A DNA stretch of 62,566 nucleotides from an uncultured Ruminococcus sp. (GCA_947627175.1 CANQVA010000009.1:1-62566); one strand, 5' to 3'. Counted from the stretch's first letter, positions 35,279-44,070 are shown. The notes: generated by a model from the letters alone, not told the origin. Numbers and translations: made by a program.

Positions 35279-36286
35279 ATGCAAGGAATTTTGCAATGTT
35301 ATATGAATATTAAAGAAGAACTTCTCGAAAAACTCGCAGATTCAGACGGTGAATATATTTCAGGGGCGTTGCTCGCTGAAAAACTCGGCGTAAGCAGGAA
35401 TGCCGTGTGGAAAGCTGTCAAATCCCTTGAAACGGAGGGTTACTCAATAGAAGCGGTAACTTCACGTGGTTACAGGCTTACAGCAGATAATAACCATCTT
35501 TCGGACAAACTGATAAATACTTTCCTGAAAACGGAAAAAATCGGTAGAAAAATTATTGTCTATGATACAACAGAATCAACTAACAACGTCGCTAAGGAAC
35601 TCGCCTCTTCAGGAGCGGAACACGGTACAGTTATTGTTGCTGATATGCAGACAAACGGAAAGGGACGGTTAGGTAGAAACTTTGTTTCACCAAAGGGCAA
35701 AGGGCTTTATATGAGTGTTATAATACGCCCTGATTTCAGCATAGAAACAGCGTCACTTATAACTTCTGCGACAGCTTGTGCGGCTGCGTCAGCGGTTGAA
35801 AATCTCTGCGGACATGATGTAAAAATAAAATGGGTTAATGACCTTTATATGAACGGCAGAAAAATATGCGGAATACTTACAGAGGCTTCATGCGGTCTTG
35901 AAATGAAATCACTTGATTATGCAGTTATCGGCATCGGCATAAATGTCAGAAGTGCGGAAGGAAGTTTCAGTCGTGAACTGAGAGTTTCAGCTACATCTGT
36001 AGAGGACGAAACCGGTCTGAAAATCGACAGAAACAGACTTTGTGCAGAAATAATAAACAACCTTGAATATTATATTTCCGAAATTGAAAGCCGTAATTAT
36101 ATCAGAGAATACAGACGCAGAGAACTTTTGACAGGTAACACTATAACAGCTAATGTAAACGGCAGTACTGTTATAGCGTTTGCGGAGGGGATTGACGACA
36201 ACGCAAATCTTATTGTAAAACTCCCGGACGGAACTATACATCATCTTAATTCAGGTGAGGCAAATTTATGCCGTGTTATAGAGTAA
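35279..36286 (+). CDS. birA: Biotin operon repressor / biotin-protein ligase
   Basis: About 335 residues. An N-terminal winged helix (YISGALLAEKLGVSRNAVWKAVKSLETEGYSI) would bind DNA. The ligase core carries the ESTN motif (YDTTESTNNVAKEL), GKGRLGRNFVSPKGKGLYMS and KWVNDLYMNGRKICGIL, and a C-terminal SH3-like cap. It biotinylates acetyl-CoA or other carboxylases and, with its DNA-binding domain, could repress biotin uptake or synthesis genes. Start is uncertain: ATG at 35279 has AAGGAG only 3 bases away, and ATG at 35303 is also possible. No biotin biosynthesis genes are in the window. Confidence 0.92.
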   Translation: MQGILQCYMNIKEELLEKLADSDGEYISGALLAEKLGVSRNAVWKAVKSLETEGYSIEAVTSRGYRLTADNNHLSDKLINTFLKTEKIGRKIIVYDTTESTNNVAKELASSGAEHGTVIVADMQTNGKGRLGRNFVSPKGKGLYMSVIIRPDFSIETASLITSATACAAASAVENLCGHDVKIKWVNDLYMNGRKICGILTEASCGLEMKSLDYAVIGIGINVRSAEGSFSRELRVSATSVEDETGLKIDRNRLCAEIINNLEYYISEIESRNYIREYRRRELLTGNTITANVNGSTVIAFAEGIDDNANLIVKLPDGTIHHLNSGEANLCRVIE

Positions 36287-36305
36287 AAAAAATTTTTACA
36301 TTCGC

Positions 36306-36334
36306 AAAAAAAGACGGTTTTCCCGTCTTTTTTT
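36306..36334 (+). terminator. Terminator after birA
   Basis: A-rich/T-rich hairpin with GACGG and CCGTC at its tip (12-base stem, 5-base loop) ending in seven T. It also gives A/T flanks for the minus-strand gene that ends at 36360, so it may act in both directions. Confidence 0.85.
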
Positions 36335-36359
36335 GGTTATAATATAATTATAATAAAAT

Positions 36360-36806
36360 TTATTCATGTGAAAAATAATTCCGTATTGCCGTTAAAGCAG
36401 AAAGAATAAACGGAATAACAACAGGCATTATTCTTGATTTGTACATATCACTTATCGGCATTAAAGTAAAATTATCACTCCAGCCGTTATTGTCGGCATA
36501 TTTTACAAGAAAGAAAAGCATTATCATACATAGAATAAAACCTGAACACGATAATATAATTGAAATAATATTTAATATTTTTTTTCGGAAAAAGCATAGC
36601 ACCGTTCCCGAAGTCATAAGTATTCCCGATATAATAAATAAAATTCCGATATGCATAATATTCTGACCGTAACTTTCACGGTTATAGACAAGTCCTGCCC
36701 CGGTCATTATAACCATAAAAAAAGAATATACAAGAGTAAATAAAATAAGCAGGACTGTTAAAATAATTACAGCACATCTTTCAATTTTTTTTGTTTTTTC
36801 TGACAT
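36360..36806 (-). CDS. Small four-helix membrane protein
   Basis: 148 residues, function unknown. Four hydrophobic segments at about 10-35, 47-68, 76-100 and 124-142. The start MSEKTKKIERCAVII is basic, so the N-terminus is probably inside. No motif of a known transporter or enzyme is visible. AGGAG is 11 bases before the ATG. It is a single gene between birA and spoIVB, and I see no clear promoter. Confidence 0.6.
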   Translation of the reverse strand: MSEKTKKIERCAVIILTVLLILFTLVYSFFMVIMTGAGLVYNRESYGQNIMHIGILFIISGILMTSGTVLCFFRKKILNIISIILSCSGFILCMIMLFFLVKYADNNGWSDNFTLMPISDMYKSRIMPVVIPFILSALTAIRNYFSHE

Positions 36807-36939
36807 TTTTATTGGTAACTCCTTGTAATTATGCAGGGATTAGCATTAAAATCTGCGATAATTCTCATTTATAAAAAACGCAGATGTGACATATAATAAA
36901 TCTGTTCTCAATGTGAGAATAAAAGAAAGGAAAAACAGA

Positions 36940-38169
36940 ATGCGACTCAAAAGAAAAATCATGAAAAGCACTGCGGTTTTATTATCTGCGGGTATGCTGA
37001 GTTTATTCGGAACTGCCGTATATTATTCGGCTCATCTTCCGTCATCGCTTACAAGCGAAACAGGGGAAAATATAAAAATAGCCGAATATCCCGAAATATC
37101 CTGCTGTAATTATCCGATGGGCGTTATTCCGGCTTCAAAAAACGTTTCAGGCACTAATACAGCGACATTGACCCTTTTCGGGGCGATTCCCGTGAAAAAC
37201 GTTGAAATACACGAAGCAGAAGCCCCTACACTCATTGCAGGGGGAAATCCTTTCGGAATAAAACTTCTCATGGACGGCGTTATGGTAACTGAATTGGGAG
37301 AAGTTGAAACAGAGGACGGCAAAAAAATCTGTCCCGCAGAAGATGCAGGAATAAAAGTCGGAGATGTTATAAAATCTGCCGACGGTCAAAACATAACTTC
37401 AAATGACGAATTGCAGAAAATTATAAACGAAAGCGACGGCAGAAAAATAAAACTCATTATCAGCCGTGAAGAAAAGGATTTTCCGATATTTCTGAAACCT
37501 GAATATTCAAATGATTCAAAAAACTGGCGTGGCGGAATGTGGGTGCGTGACAGTATAGCAGGAATAGGCACAATGACTTTCTTCAATAAGACAACGGGAG
37601 AATTTGCGGGGCTGGGTCATCCCGTATGCGATTCGGATACAGGTGAACTTGTTCCTATTTATAGCGGTGAAGCCGTTCCCGTTGAAATAACGGACGCAAA
37701 AAAAGGTTCAAAGGGTATCCCCGGAGAACTCCACGGTCAGTTCATGTACGGCGGTAGTCTGGGAATATTGAACAGAAACAATTCATGCGGTGTATATGGT
37801 ATGCTTTCTGAATCTGCCGTGCAATCACTTGCTGTCAACTGTGAACAGTATAAAATGGGTTACAGACAGGAAGTGAAAACGGGAGAAGCCGAAATTTTAA
37901 CGACTGTTTCGGGCGATACTCCGCAGAAATACAAAATTGAAATAGAAGAAATAGATTATAACAGTCCTGAAAGTACAAAAAATATGGTTATCCGCATAAC
38001 TGACAAAGAACTTTTAGACTGTACAGGGGGAATCGTTCAGGGAATGAGCGGAAGCCCCATAATTCAGAATGGTAAACTGATAGGAGCGGTTACTCATGTT
38101 TTCGTTTCAGACCCCACTAAAGGATATGCAATTTTTGCTGAAAATATGGCTGAATATTTTAACAAATGA
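36940..38169 (+). CDS. spoIVB: SpoIVB peptidase
   Basis: 409 residues. Secreted serine peptidase made in the forespore that triggers pro-SigK processing. Signal/anchor helix at about 10-30. A PDZ domain (about 90-190: GIKVGDVIKSADGQNI) is followed by the S55 catalytic domain, with His in GEFAGLGHPVCD, Asp in the region NMVIRITDKELL, and the nucleophile in VQGMSGSPIIQNGKLIGAVTHV. ATG at 36940 has AAAGGAA 8 bases upstream; a longer frame starts 54 bases earlier without a ribosome site. Upstream, TTATAA-17-TATAAT (36892-36897) is only a weak SigA match and no convincing SigG promoter was found. Confidence 0.93.
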   Translation: MRLKRKIMKSTAVLLSAGMLSLFGTAVYYSAHLPSSLTSETGENIKIAEYPEISCCNYPMGVIPASKNVSGTNTATLTLFGAIPVKNVEIHEAEAPTLIAGGNPFGIKLLMDGVMVTELGEVETEDGKKICPAEDAGIKVGDVIKSADGQNITSNDELQKIINESDGRKIKLIISREEKDFPIFLKPEYSNDSKNWRGGMWVRDSIAGIGTMTFFNKTTGEFAGLGHPVCDSDTGELVPIYSGEAVPVEITDAKKGSKGIPGELHGQFMYGGSLGILNRNNSCGVYGMLSESAVQSLAVNCEQYKMGYRQEVKTGEAEILTTVSGDTPQKYKIEIEEIDYNSPESTKNMVIRITDKELLDCTGGIVQGMSGSPIIQNGKLIGAVTHVFVSDPTKGYAIFAENMAEYFNK

Positions 38170-38184
38170 ATTGAAAACAAAAGC

Positions 38185-38208
38185 GGGCGTTACATAAGCG
38201 TAACGCCC
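38185..38208. terminator. Terminator between spoIVB and the HPr gene
   Basis: Perfect 9-base stem (GGGCGTTAC and its complement) with a 6-base loop. The T-rich side (GCTTTTGTTTTC) is on the minus strand, so it mainly ends the HPr transcript; spoIVB enters it from the other side. Confidence 0.8.
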
Positions 38209-38226
38209 AAAAATCCGTGACTGAAT

Positions 38227-38499
38227 TTATCTGTTTTCTTCACTGAATCCGCTGTCAACAAGCTCAATGAGAGCGTCGACTGCTGACTTTTCGTCTGCAC
38301 CGTCTGCGATAACCTTTACATTAGTACCGCCAACGATACCGAGTGAAAGAATGCCGAGTAAGCTCTTAGCATTTACTCTGCGTTCCTCCTTCTCAATCCA
38401 GATTGATGACTTGAATTCATTAGCCTTCTGAATAAAGAAGGTAGCCGGTCTTGCGTGAAGTCCGACTTGATTCTTAACCATTACTTCTCTGACAAACAT
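38227..38499 (-). CDS. ptsH: HPr family phosphocarrier protein
   Basis: 90 residues. The phosphohistidine motif is VGLHARPATFFIQ (His15 in the usual numbering), and the HPr-kinase site is NAKSLLGILSLGI (Ser46 equivalent), so both PTS phosphotransfer and carbon-catabolite signalling are possible. The acidic end ALIELVDSGF is typical. ATG at 38499 has AGGAG 8 bases upstream. Single-gene transcript with its own promoter; no ptsI is next to it. Confidence 0.9.
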   Translation of the reverse strand: MFVREVMVKNQVGLHARPATFFIQKANEFKSSIWIEKEERRVNAKSLLGILSLGIVGGTNVKVIADGADEKSAVDALIELVDSGFSEENR

Positions 38500-38573
38500 A
38501 TACAACTCTCCTATTCTCTATATTGTACTCTGTACTGAGTACTCATGCAAATATATTTCAATTGCTGATATTT

Positions 38574-38602
38574 ATTATACATTCAAAAAATCGCATAGTC
38601 AA
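38574..38602 (-). promoter_or_regulatory. Promoter for the HPr gene
   Basis: TTGACT (38597-38602) and TATAAT (38574-38579), 17-base spacer, 74 bases before the ATG. No operator-like dyad is obvious. The stretch 38603-38791 holds only a short CACATA/TATGTG hairpin (38739-38754) after trmD, without a T run. Confidence 0.75.
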
Positions 38603-38791
38603 CGGATTTTTTTTTTAAAACCGCTATTTTTCATGAAATTCTACATTTAGTTTAAATGCAAGACTTTTTTTTTTCGTTTACTTGTTGATATTTACTACAA
38701 AAAGATTTAACATAATTTGTTGAAGTCACACAATTTTCCACATACTAATATGTGAAACATCTCTAAATGTAATTTAACTTTCATAGTATAC

Positions 38792-39484
38792 TCACTGTTT
38801 ATTATATTTTTTAAACAAATCAGGGCGACGTTCGGCTGTAATTTCAAGACTTTTTTCAAGTTTCCACTTCTCTATATTTTTATGATGACCCGACAAAAGC
38901 ACTGACGGAACACTTTCCCCTTCCCATACTTCAGGTCTTGTATACTGTGGGTATTCAAGCAGACCGCTGTAAATACTCTCATCTTTGAAACACATTTCAT
39001 CTGAAAGAACACCGTCACACATTCTTGCAACAGCGTCAACAACTGTCATCGCAGGTATTTCACCGCCCGTAAGAACATAGTCGCCTATGGAAATTTCCTC
39101 GTCAACTATCCTGTCAATAACTCTCTGGTCAACACCCTCATAATGACCGCATATTATAAGGATATTTTCCATTTTTGAAAGTTCAATTGCTTTCTGCTGA
39201 TTAAAAATCTTTCCTTTCGGCGACATATATATTGTATGCGGTTTACTGCCTGTTTCGTTACAGACTGCTTTATAACAATTATAAATCGGTTCACATTGCA
39301 TGACCATTCCCATTCCCCCGCCGTATGGCGTATCATCAACACGGCGATGTTTATCTTGTGTGTATTCACGTATCTGACGACAGTGAACTTCTATTTTCCC
39401 CGCTCTCCTTGCACGCCCGACAATACTCTCACCAAGTACCGCTTCGCACATTTCGGGGAAAAGTGTAGCTATTTCTATTCTCAT
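38792..39484 (-). CDS. trmD: tRNA (guanine-37-N1)-methyltransferase
   Basis: TrmD, 230 residues, SPOUT-class enzyme that methylates G37 next to the anticodon. IATLFPEMCEAVLGESIVGRA, the knot CGHYEGVDQRVIDRIVDEEISIGDYVLTGGE, and the catalytic region TRPEVWEGESVPSVLLSGHH are all present. It overlaps rimM by 4 bases (ATGA). The usual next gene, rplS, does not follow: the next gene to the left is the HPr gene. See the note on the split ffh-trmD operon. Confidence 0.96.
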   Translation of the reverse strand: MRIEIATLFPEMCEAVLGESIVGRARRAGKIEVHCRQIREYTQDKHRRVDDTPYGGGMGMVMQCEPIYNCYKAVCNETGSKPHTIYMSPKGKIFNQQKAIELSKMENILIICGHYEGVDQRVIDRIVDEEISIGDYVLTGGEIPAMTVVDAVARMCDGVLSDEMCFKDESIYSGLLEYPQYTRPEVWEGESVPSVLLSGHHKNIEKWKLEKSLEITAERRPDLFKKYNKQ

Positions 39485-39984
39485 TCAAAAAGTCCCTCCA
39501 AAGCCCTTATAGTCATTAAATTTGCGTCAATATCAGTAGATATAACAACATCAGCAATTGCCGGAATAAGGTACTCCCTGCCGTTTCCCTCAACAACATA
39601 TACGTCGTTTGCACCTGTCTGCATGACATCAGTTATTTTTCCATAGACAAAGCCTGTATCAGCATCTTTTACTTCAATGCCTATTAAATCTTCAATAAAA
39701 TAAGTATCTTCATCAAGTTCAAGGTCATCACGGTGCATATACAAAATTTTATTACGGAACTTTTCAGCCTCTTCAGGTGTATTAACGCCCTCAAGTTTGG
39801 CAATTACCATATTTTTCGCAACACGTGAACGCTCTATTATAATTTCGCTCTTGTCATTTCCAATAAAAAGTCGTTCAAACTCGCAGAGAATTTCCGGTAT
39901 GTCAGTATAAGGCATTATTTTTACTTCTCCTTTTATACCATGTGTATTTACAATTTTCCCTGCTTCAAGATATTCCTTTTTCAT
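39481..39984 (-). CDS. rimM: Ribosome maturation factor RimM
   Basis: RimM, 167 residues, 30S assembly factor that binds S19. YLEAGKIVNTHGIKGEVKIMPYTD at the N-terminus and the PRC-barrel C-terminus (DLIGIEVKDADTGFVYGKITDV, then YLIPAIADVVISTDIDANLMTI) are diagnostic. AGAGGTGAG precedes the ATG. It lies 21 bases after the intact ORF6N gene, with no terminator between, so it may now depend on that gene's promoter. Confidence 0.94.
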   Translation of the reverse strand: MKKEYLEAGKIVNTHGIKGEVKIMPYTDIPEILCEFERLFIGNDKSEIIIERSRVAKNMVIAKLEGVNTPEEAEKFRNKILYMHRDDLELDEDTYFIEDLIGIEVKDADTGFVYGKITDVMQTGANDVYVVEGNGREYLIPAIADVVISTDIDANLMTIRALEGLFE

Positions 39985-40005
39985 ATTCTCACCTCTGTTT
40001 AAAAT

Positions 40006-40740
40006 TCAAATTAAATCTTTAACCGCCGACGGGGTTAGTGTGATTAAGTAATACCATTTTCCGGAAATGTTCTTTCTTATATTCTTTTTGTCGTCAGTTC
40101 CTAAATACAAACAAATCTGATTGATGAAATCAAATCTGCTTACCGCATTCTTATTCTTTTTTGAACACCATTTTTCAAAAGCATGATACAAGTCAGCCGT
40201 TGTAATTTTGTTCCGATAACCACAACAACGTTCACAACATTCATCTATGAAATATGAAACTATTGAACCGTCCTCAATATCAGGTATCTGTGAAACTGTT
40301 ATTTGTTCAGTCTCAAATTTTTTAATACGGTTTTCAAGTTCATTCTGTTTCTGAACCAGCATTAAAAGAATATCATTGTAGGAAGTTGTTAATTCTTTTT
40401 CCCTGAAATAAACATTGACAAGCTGACGCTGTACACTCCATGCAAGGTCATCAGTAAAAGATTTTACTATCATCAGATAACCGCTCTCCGTAAGCAGTGT
40501 AATACCTCTGTTTGGTACTTCAAATCCTAATGTCCGAATTTCGGACATTAGAATATTTGCCGGTTTTACGACAAAAAAGTCCTCTCCCTCAATAAAATAT
40601 TTCTTATTGTCATTAAAACGTTTTCTTGCTGTCCCCTCCGGTCTGCCGTGTGCTACGTCTATATCCCTGAACGTTACAACACGATGTCCCATATACTCTT
40701 TAATATCTAAAGAGACTCCATTAACATTAAATTTTTCCAT
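40006..40740 (-). CDS. ORF6N-domain protein, intact copy
   Basis: 244 residues, phage-antirepressor-like. Residues about 10-115 are an ORF6N-type domain (YMGHRVVTFRDIDVAHGRPEG, EDFFVVKPANILMSEIR, PNRGITLLTESGYLMI). A coiled linker is followed by a winged-helix-like C-terminus with DLYHAFEKWCSKKNKNAVSRF, the pattern seen in phage primase/antirepressor ends. AAGGAG precedes the ATG. Two truncated relatives lie upstream. It reads directly into rimM. Role unknown; DNA binding is likely by family. Confidence 0.75.
   Translation of the reverse strand: MEKFNVNGVSLDIKEYMGHRVVTFRDIDVAHGRPEGTARKRFNDNKKYFIEGEDFFVVKPANILMSEIRTLGFEVPNRGITLLTESGYLMIVKSFTDDLAWSVQRQLVNVYFREKELTTSYNDILLMLVQKQNELENRIKKFETEQITVSQIPDIEDGSIVSYFIDECCERCCGYRNKITTADLYHAFEKWCSKKNKNAVSRFDFINQICLYLGTDDKKNIRKNISGKWYYLITLTPSAVKDLI
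40527..40551. repeat. 25-base palindrome within the ORF6N gene
   Basis: Arms of 12 bases (CTAATGTCCGAA and its exact complement) around one central base. It lies in codons for MSEIRTL. The same dyad occurs perfectly in the third copy (41740-41764) and with a broken centre in the second (41250-41274). Confidence 0.8.
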
Positions 40741-41049
40741 GTAAATACACTCCTTTTAAAAATATTTGATATAATAATCATTACTCTTTTCCAATTTTCA
40801 AATCGACGAATTTCGTCGTTTTGAATATCAGCTATTTTTCGGAAAAAAATTCCATTTTTCAACGTTCAAAGCGACGAATTTTACATTTCCATATTTTTTC
40901 TGTTTATTTTTCATTATTAACTACTTTAAAGTATACAGATTTTAGAAAAACAAATTTTTTAATTTTTCCTCTCAATAATATAAGTTAATAATATTCACTT
41001 TATAGTTATAAAATTTTCAAGTTCATTCAGTTGCTTATTTTCAGACTTT
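40741..41049. other. Intergenic region upstream of the intact ORF6N gene
   Basis: 309 bases without a gene. It contains a perfect dyad CGACGAATTTCGTCG (40804-40818) right next to a weak minus-strand -35 (TTGAAA) and, nearer the gene, an AT-rich stretch that could carry a -10. A half-site GCGACGAATTTT recurs at 40869. The left-over sequence just below 41050 shows scattered stop codons after the end of copy two and looks like decayed ORF6N coding sequence. The dyad is a candidate operator. Confidence 0.5.
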
Positions 41050-41433
41050 TTAGTTTTCCGATTCATTCTGTTTTTGAGCCAGTGTTAAAAGAATGTCATC
41101 ACAAGAATTTGCAGATTCTTTTGATTTGAAATAAGCATCAAGAAACTTCCGCTGTACAGTCCATGCAAAGTCATCTGTAAAAGATTTTACTATCATCAGA
41201 TAACCGCTCTCCGTAAGTAATGTAATACCTCTGTTTCGTACTTCAAATCCTAATGTCCGAATATTGGACATTAGAATATCTGCCGGTTTTACGACAAAAA
41301 AATCCTCTCCCTCAATAAAATGTTTACGATTCGTCCGAAAATTCCTGCTTGCTGTTCCGTCAGGTCTGCCATGTATTTTGTCTATGTCTTTGAATGTCAT
41401 AACACGCTGTCCCTTATACTCTTTAATATCCAA
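41050..41433 (-). pseudogene. Truncated ORF6N copy, no normal start
   Basis: About 127 codons matching residues 11-137 of the intact gene at roughly 60-70 percent by eye. It has no ATG or GTG: the frame reads through Val-Ser-Leu-Asp-Ile-Lys upstream but only a TTG (41433) with a weak AAGAAG site is available. The C-terminal half is lost by a stop after QNESEN. Part of a 490-base tandem duplication with the copy to its right. A short product cannot be excluded. Confidence 0.7.
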
Positions 41434-41440
41434 AGAAACT
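41062..41440. repeat. Tandem direct repeat, unit 1
   Basis: About 379 bases repeated at 41552-41930 with a fixed offset of 490 bases and few differences; for example both contain the 20-base string ending in GAGCCAGTGTTAAAA. The repeat covers ORF6N coding sequence. Confidence 0.9.
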
Positions 41441-41448
41441 TCTTTCTT

Positions 41449-41477
41449 ACCAACCGTGCATATTTCGGACGGTTGGT
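41449..41477. repeat. Inverted repeat between the ORF6N copies
   Basis: ACCAACCGT and its complement (9-base perfect arms, 11-base centre containing TTTCGG). A related dyad CGTCC-7-GGACG lies at 41521-41537. Both resemble the GTCCG-CGGAC core of the palindromes inside the genes. Confidence 0.7.
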
Positions 41478-41545
41478 TTTTGCGATTTTAAGGCATAAAT
41501 CCCATTTTATTTATTACAGCCGTCCGTATTTTGGACGTTTGTTTT

Positions 41546-41952
41546 TTACGGTTCATTCTGTTTTTGAGCCAGTGTTAAAAGAATATCATCACAAGAATTT
41601 GCAGATTCTTTTGATTTGAAATAAGCATCAAGAAACTTCCGCTGTACAGTCCATGCAAAGTCATCTGTAAAAGATTTTATTATCATCAGATAACCGCTCT
41701 CCGTAAGTAATGTAATACCTCTGTTTGGTACTTCAAATCCTAATGTCCGAATTTCGGACATTAGAATATTTTCCGGTTTTACGGCAAAAAAGTCCTCTCC
41801 CTCAATAAAATGTTTACGATTCGCTCTAAAATTCCTGCTTGCTGTTCCGTCAGGTCTGCCGTGTATTTTGTCTATGTCTTTGAATGTCATAACACGCTGT
41901 CCCTTATACTCTTTAATATCCAAAGAAACTCGTTGATATTGACTACTTCCAT
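41546..41952 (-). pseudogene. Truncated and frameshifted ORF6N copy
   Basis: A good start exists at 41952 (ATG with AAGGAG upstream, reading MEVVNINEF), but it is out of frame with the conserved ORF6N body that opens at TTG 41923: the two are 29 bases apart, so one base has been lost near 41924-41930. The body (DIKEYKGQRVMTFKDIDKIH onward) ends early at QKQNEP followed by a stop, losing the C-terminal domain. Nearly identical to the copy at 41050-41433. Best seen as a decaying gene. Confidence 0.75.
41552..41930. repeat. Tandem direct repeat, unit 2
   Basis: Partner of 41062-41440 at an offset of 490 bases; see that entry. The two units differ at few positions, so the duplication is recent compared with the divergence of the intact copy at 40006-40740. 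Confidence 0.9.
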
Positions 41953-42126
41953 ATAATAAAAACTCCTTATTTAAATATTTTAAAGCATATGAATTTCAGA
42001 TAAACAATTTTTTTAATTTTTTCTCTCAATAATGCAAGTCCGGAATAGTTATTGTATATATTATAATTCATAACGCATTAGCTGTCAATAATTGTCGGAA
42101 ATGTTTATATTTTTAATATAAAAAAA

Positions 42127-42157
42127 GTTTCCCATGTTTTCAGGAAACATGAGAAAC
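42127..42157 (-). terminator. Terminator after purB
   Basis: Hairpin of about 13 base pairs (GTTTCTCATGTTT against AAACATGGGAAAC, one G-T pair) followed on the minus strand by seven T. Confidence 0.88.
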
Positions 42158-42173
42158 TCTATTGTAAAAAGCA

Positions 42174-43610
42174 TCAGTTTTTCATTTCAAAATTTTCACC
42201 GAGAATATCCTTGTTATCCTCAAGAATAGGATTTATAAAGTCATTAAGAAATTCTTCAACTTGCTGTGAACTTCTGCCTGTATAGCTTTCAGGTCTGAGA
42301 ACTGCGTCAAGTTCTTCCTTTGTCACCATGAACAACGGGTCTGCAAGAATAAGTTCACAAAGATTATTGTCTTTTCCGTAAACTTTTACCTGTTCGCCTG
42401 CAATCATAGAATAATCCATAATTCTGTTGTGAAGTTCCTGACGGTTTCCGCCTTTCTTAACAGCGTCCATCATAATATTTTCGCTTGCCATAAAAGGCAA
42501 TTCAGCCATAACACGACGGCGTATAATTTCAGGATAAACAACAAGACCATCAGTAACATTCATCATGATATTGAGAATAGCGTCAACACCTAAAAATGCT
42601 TCTGCCACAGAAATTCTTTTATTTGCGGAGTCGTCGAGAGTTCTCTCAAACCATTGTGTGCCCGCTGTAAATGCAGGATTAAGGCTGTCAATCATAACAT
42701 ATCTTGCAAGAGATGTTATTCTCTCACAACGCATAGGATTTCTCTTGTAAGCCATAGCAGAAGAACCGATTTGTTTCTTTTCACGTGGTTCTTCCATTTC
42801 CTTGAAACTCTGCAAAATTCTCATATCGTTTGAAAACTTACTGCATGACTGTGCAATTCCGCTAAGTACCGAAAGAACTTGTGAATCCATTTTTCTTGAA
42901 TAGGTCTGTCCCGAAACAGGAACAACAGATTCAAATCCCATTTCTTCAGCTATCATTTTTTCAAGCTGTTTGATTTTATCAGTATCACCTTCAAAGAGTT
43001 CCATAAATGAAGCCTGTGTTCCGGTAGTGCCTTTAGAACCGAGAAGTTTAAGGGATGAAATTCTGTATTCAATATCTTCAAAATCCATAAGAAGTTCATT
43101 CAACCAAAGAGTAGCACGCTTTCCGACTGTTGTAAGCTGTGCGGGCTGTAAATGCGTATACGCAAGGCACGGCATATCTTTATATTTATCAGCGAACTTT
43201 GCGAGATTGTTCATTACATTTACTAATTTTCTTTTTACCACTTTAAGAGCATCACGCATGATAATAACATCTGTATTATCACCTACATAACAAGAAGTTG
43301 CTCCGAGATGAATAATAGGCATAGCGTCGGGGCAAGCCTGACCGTATGTATAAACGTGTGACATAACGTCATGGCGACATTCCTTTTCACGTTTTGCAGC
43401 CATATCATAATCAATATCGTTAATATGTTCTTCAAGCTGTTTAACCTGCTCTTCCGTAACGGGCAAACCGAGTTTCATTTCTGCTCTTGCGAGAGCAACC
43501 CAAAGTTTTCGCCATGTTGTGAACTTTTTATCTGCTGAGAAAATATATTGCATTTCCTCACTTGCATAGCGTGTACAAAAGGGGGATTCATAGCTGTTTG
43601 TTTTACTCAT
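42174..43610 (-). CDS. purB: Adenylosuccinate lyase
   Basis: PurB, 478 residues, cleaves SAICAR and adenylosuccinate in purine synthesis. The fumarase-superfamily signature is GSSAMAYKRNPMRCERI, the catalytic His lies in LGATSCYVGDNTD / HDVMSHVYTYG region and in the TQWFERTLDDSANKR helix. GGAG lies 11 bases before the ATG. It follows panD by 61 bases; a TTGACA-16-TACAAT match lies there but its -10 touches the ribosome site, so purB is more likely read from the panB promoter. Confidence 0.95.
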   Translation of the reverse strand: MSKTNSYESPFCTRYASEEMQYIFSADKKFTTWRKLWVALARAEMKLGLPVTEEQVKQLEEHINDIDYDMAAKREKECRHDVMSHVYTYGQACPDAMPIIHLGATSCYVGDNTDVIIMRDALKVVKRKLVNVMNNLAKFADKYKDMPCLAYTHLQPAQLTTVGKRATLWLNELLMDFEDIEYRISSLKLLGSKGTTGTQASFMELFEGDTDKIKQLEKMIAEEMGFESVVPVSGQTYSRKMDSQVLSVLSGIAQSCSKFSNDMRILQSFKEMEEPREKKQIGSSAMAYKRNPMRCERITSLARYVMIDSLNPAFTAGTQWFERTLDDSANKRISVAEAFLGVDAILNIMMNVTDGLVVYPEIIRRRVMAELPFMASENIMMDAVKKGGNRQELHNRIMDYSMIAGEQVKVYGKDNNLCELILADPLFMVTKEELDAVLRPESYTGRSSQQVEEFLNDFINPILEDNKDILGENFEMKN

Positions 43611-43671
43611 AACTTTTATAACTCCTTTATTGTAATTTATTTTATTATATTGTCAATATCGGGTGACGGAA

Positions 43672-44070
43672 TTATATAAGTCCGTCACCTTCAAGTCTGC
43701 CGTGCTTTTCATATCGTGATATGCGGATTGCCTTATTATTGCCGTCAACGAAAACCACCTTCGGCGGATTCTCTTTTAATTCTTCGGGGGTCATATCGGC
43801 ATATGACATTATTATAATCAAGTCGCCTTTCTGACCGCTCCTTGCCGCTGCTCCGTTTAAGCAAATAACACCGCTGCCACGCTCTCCTGCTATAACATAA
43901 GTTTCAATCCGGCTACCGTTGTTGATATTTACTATGTGGACGTGTTCATATTCATAAAGCCCTGCGGAATCCATTAAATCCTCATCTATAGTAATACTTC
44001 CTATATAGTCAAGCTCTGCCTGAGTAATGACTGCACGATGAATTTTACTTTTCAATGCCGAAATCTTCAT
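43672..44070 (-). CDS. panD: Aspartate 1-decarboxylase
   Basis: PanD proenzyme, 132 residues, makes beta-alanine for pantothenate. Self-cleavage occurs at the Gly-Ser of [13 protein letters not shown], giving the pyruvoyl group. [20 protein letters not shown] is the conserved substrate region. Last of panB-panC-panD; beta-alanine joins pantoate (from PanB plus a reductase) in the PanC reaction. The gene coding for PanE/ketopantoate reductase is not in the window. Confidence 0.96.
   Translation of the reverse strand: MKISALKSKIHRAVITQAELDYIGSITIDEDLMDSAGLYEYEHVHIVNINNGSRIETYVIAGERGSGVICLNGAAARSGQKGDLIIIMSYADMTPEELKENPPKVVFVDGNNKAIRISRYEKHGRLEGDGLI

Noticed and set aside
36851..36885. ATCTGCG/CGCAGAT inverted repeat before spoIVB as an operator
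   Set aside because: Seven-base arms 21 bases apart in AT-rich sequence are weak evidence and nothing else supports regulation there.
40006..41952. An insertion sequence or integrated element
   Set aside because: No transposase, integrase, terminal inverted repeats or target-site duplication could be seen; only repeated ORF6N sequence.
43611..43671. A purB promoter TTGACA-16-TACAAT
   Set aside because: Its -10 abuts the purB ribosome site, so transcripts would hardly include it; readthrough from panB is more likely.
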